From the NCBI GenBank assembly GCA_030043395.1, contig JASHXW010000212.1:1-6652 (forward strand): a DNA stretch of 6,652 nucleotides, written 5' to 3'. Positions 5,427 to 6,652 of this stretch are shown in pieces. How positions within the stretch are numbered: position 1 is the stretch's first letter; each line of letters begins with the position of its first letter. Made by a program: the position numbers and the translations under genes. This DNA is from Streptosporangiaceae bacterium (GTDB taxonomy: Bacteria; Actinomycetota; Actinomycetes; Streptosporangiales; Streptosporangiaceae). The notes below the pieces were generated by a model. The model saw nothing but the letters and a program-made list of their open reading frames with translations. It was not told the origin of the DNA and ran no database searches.

Positions 5427-6652
5427 GTGCCACCCAGAAACAGGAGAACCCGCGGGTCACTCCCGGTCACCGACCAGGAGTCGTGGTCCCCGCCGCAGGT
5501 AGACCAGACCCAGCCGCAGATACCAAGTGCGATCGAGGCGGAGCCCGCAGACCCTGCGGGCTCGCAAGCGCTTGCCCGGCCAGCCCAGCCTCAGACGAGG
5601 AGGCTGCTGCGGAACTGGCGCGTGCGCTCGCGCCTGCTGCTCCTGATCGTCATCCCGACGGTCGCGGCTCTTGTGCTCGGCGGTATCAGCATCGCGTCGT
5701 CGGTCGGCAATGCGCTGGCGTACCAGCGTGTCGAGACTCTGGCGACCCTCGGTCAGCGCATCGCGAACCTGGCCCAGGCGCTGGAGGACGAGCGGGATCA
5801 GATCGTTGTCTTCATCTCGACACCCGAGAGCCTGGGCGGGCGTGCCGCCCTGCACACAAAGTACGAGTCCGCAGCGCATGCGCAACTCTTGGTCATCGGC
5901 GAGGAGTACGGCGCTACCAACCGAGACGTCGCGGGTGTTCGCGCGCTCGCGAGCGGCATTGGCGCCGCCTACGGCTCGCAGGCGCGGCAAGCTGCGAAGC
6001 TGGCCCTGACGGCCCTGGATGGTCTGCCCTTCCTTCGCACGGCTGCCACGTCCACGAAGCTGCCCGCGCTGGTCGTGGTGGAGGAATACGCCACGATCAT
6101 CGACGACGTGCTAGCCCTGAACAGCCAGATCGCCCGCGCGGCCAGCGACCCCGAGCTATCGCAGGCGGTGCAGGTCCTCGGTCTGGTGACCGCGATGCAG
6201 GAGGCCGCATCAGAGCAGCGCGCACTGCTAGTTTCCGGGCTATTGCAGGGGTCGTTCAGCCCTGGTGAGCTGAGCGAGCTTCAGACCGAGCAGTCCGCTC
6301 AGCAGAGCGACCTGACGTCCTTCGATATTGCCGCCACCGTGCATCAGCTTGAGGTGTGGAACACCAGCGTCAGCGATTCCTACGTGTACCTGGCCAGCTC
6401 TGAAGAGCAGCAGGCGATCTCGATCGCCCAGAACGGCAAGTCGCTGACCACTGACCCGACTTCAGCGACTGACTGGTACGGCGCCATGTCCAACAGCGTC
6501 GATATCCAGATCAGTTCCGTGGCGCGGTACCTGACCAACACGATCATCAAGCGGGCCGACGCCCTGCGAAGGCACGCGATCACCGAGGCCGTGATCATCG
6601 GTATCGCTGTCCTGATCGTGCTGCTCCTCGCGCTGGTCCTCACCATGATCAT
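5427..6652 (+). CDS. Sensor histidine kinase with NIT-like sensing domain, N-terminal part (runs off right edge)
   Basis: The frame is open to base 6652 without a stop, giving 408 complete codons from GTG 5427. A Pro/Gln-rich basic cytoplasmic stretch (1-67) leads to membrane segment 1 (about 70-92, LLLLIVIPTVAALVLGG). A mostly helical extracellular domain (about 93-385) follows, containing ALEDERDQIVVFI (118-130), the 'LQxERD' type signature of nitrate/nitrite-sensing NIT domains. Membrane segment 2 (about 388-408) ends at the window edge. HAMP and ATPase domains should follow but are not seen, so kinase identity is inferred from this layout. Large actinobacterial kinases of this kind (CvnA-like) usually head an operon with roadblock, DUF742 and small GTPase genes. 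The start is uncertain: GTG 5427 has GAGAGG 10 bases upstream, while GTG 5409 and GTG 5346 are in-frame alternatives. The gene is divergent from the NMT1-type binding protein. Confidence 0.8.
   Translation, partial: MPPRNRRTRGSLPVTDQESWSPPQVDQTQPQIPSAIEAEPADPAGSQALARPAQPQTRRLLRNWRVRSRLLLLIVIPTVAALVLGGISIASSVGNALAYQRVETLATLGQRIANLAQALEDERDQIVVFISTPESLGGRAALHTKYESAAHAQLLVIGEEYGATNRDVAGVRALASGIGAAYGSQARQAAKLALTALDGLPFLRTAATSTKLPALVVVEEYATIIDDVLALNSQIARAASDPELSQAVQVLGLVTAMQEAASEQRALLVSGLLQGSFSPGELSELQTEQSAQQSDLTSFDIAATVHQLEVWNTSVSDSYVYLASSEEQQAISIAQNGKSLTTDPTSATDWYGAMSNSVDIQISSVARYLTNTIIKRADALRRHAITEAVIIGIAVLIVLLLALVLTMI

Noticed and set aside
5457..5990. 177-codon open frame on the - strand opposite the sensor kinase
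   Set aside because: It is antisense to the kinase N-terminus, with an Arg/Gln/Leu-rich product and no ribosome site or family pattern.
5483..6268. 261-codon open frame on the + strand
   Set aside because: It is a shifted frame inside the sensor kinase gene. The Arg/Gly/Ala-rich product has no domain pattern, while the other frame shows membrane segments and the NIT-like signature.
6380..6652. 90-codon open frame on the - strand at the right edge
   Set aside because: It is antisense to the end of the sensor domain and membrane segment 2 of the kinase, with no supporting motif.

Overview
The window is high-GC chromosomal DNA with strongly GC-biased third codon positions, GTG starts, a probable leaderless gene and a long GC-only terminator hairpin. 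Together with a sensor kinase of the actinobacterial nitrate-sensing type, this points to a soil-type actinobacterium (Actinomycetota). The genus cannot be told from the sequence.

Layout from left to right: (1) The 3' end of an unrecognised gene enters from the left edge (+ strand). It carries three tandem 18-bp repeats and stops at the same CTAG that ends the next, convergent gene. (2) A small zinc-ribbon plus FHA protein lies on the - strand, a phosphothreonine-reading adaptor about the size of GarA/OdhI. (3) Divergent from it is a complete acyl-CoA dehydrogenase (+), probably read from a leaderless mRNA starting at GTG 989. (4) After a 223-bp gap comes a lipoprotein substrate-binding protein of the branched-chain amino acid/amide (LivJ/LivK, Peripla_BP_6) type (+), closed by a perfect 15-bp hairpin. 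(5) A 303-bp convergent spacer holds that terminator and a second hairpin facing the next gene. (6) A lipoprotein substrate-binding protein of the NMT1/THI5 (TauA/SsuA/NrtA-like) type lies on the - strand, with a perfect TATAAT box and an AAGGAG ribosome site. (7) A 336-bp divergent control region holds candidate promoters and inverted repeats. (8) The N-terminal part of a membrane sensor histidine kinase with a nitrate/nitrite-sensing-like (NIT) extracellular domain (+) runs off the right edge just after its second membrane segment.

How the genes may work together is inference. Both binding proteins lack permease and ATPase genes in this window, so they are either orphans served by transporters elsewhere or act as ligand presenters. 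The most suggestive arrangement is the divergent pair of an NMT1-type binding lipoprotein and a NIT-type sensor kinase sharing one control region. In actinobacteria such kinases often head a 'conservon' operon (kinase, roadblock, DUF742, small GTPase), which would lie just beyond the right edge. The acyl-CoA dehydrogenase beside a LIV-type binding protein would fit uptake and oxidation of branched-chain or short acyl substrates, but the substrate is not shown by the sequence. I see no mobile elements, CRISPR array, rRNA or tRNA.
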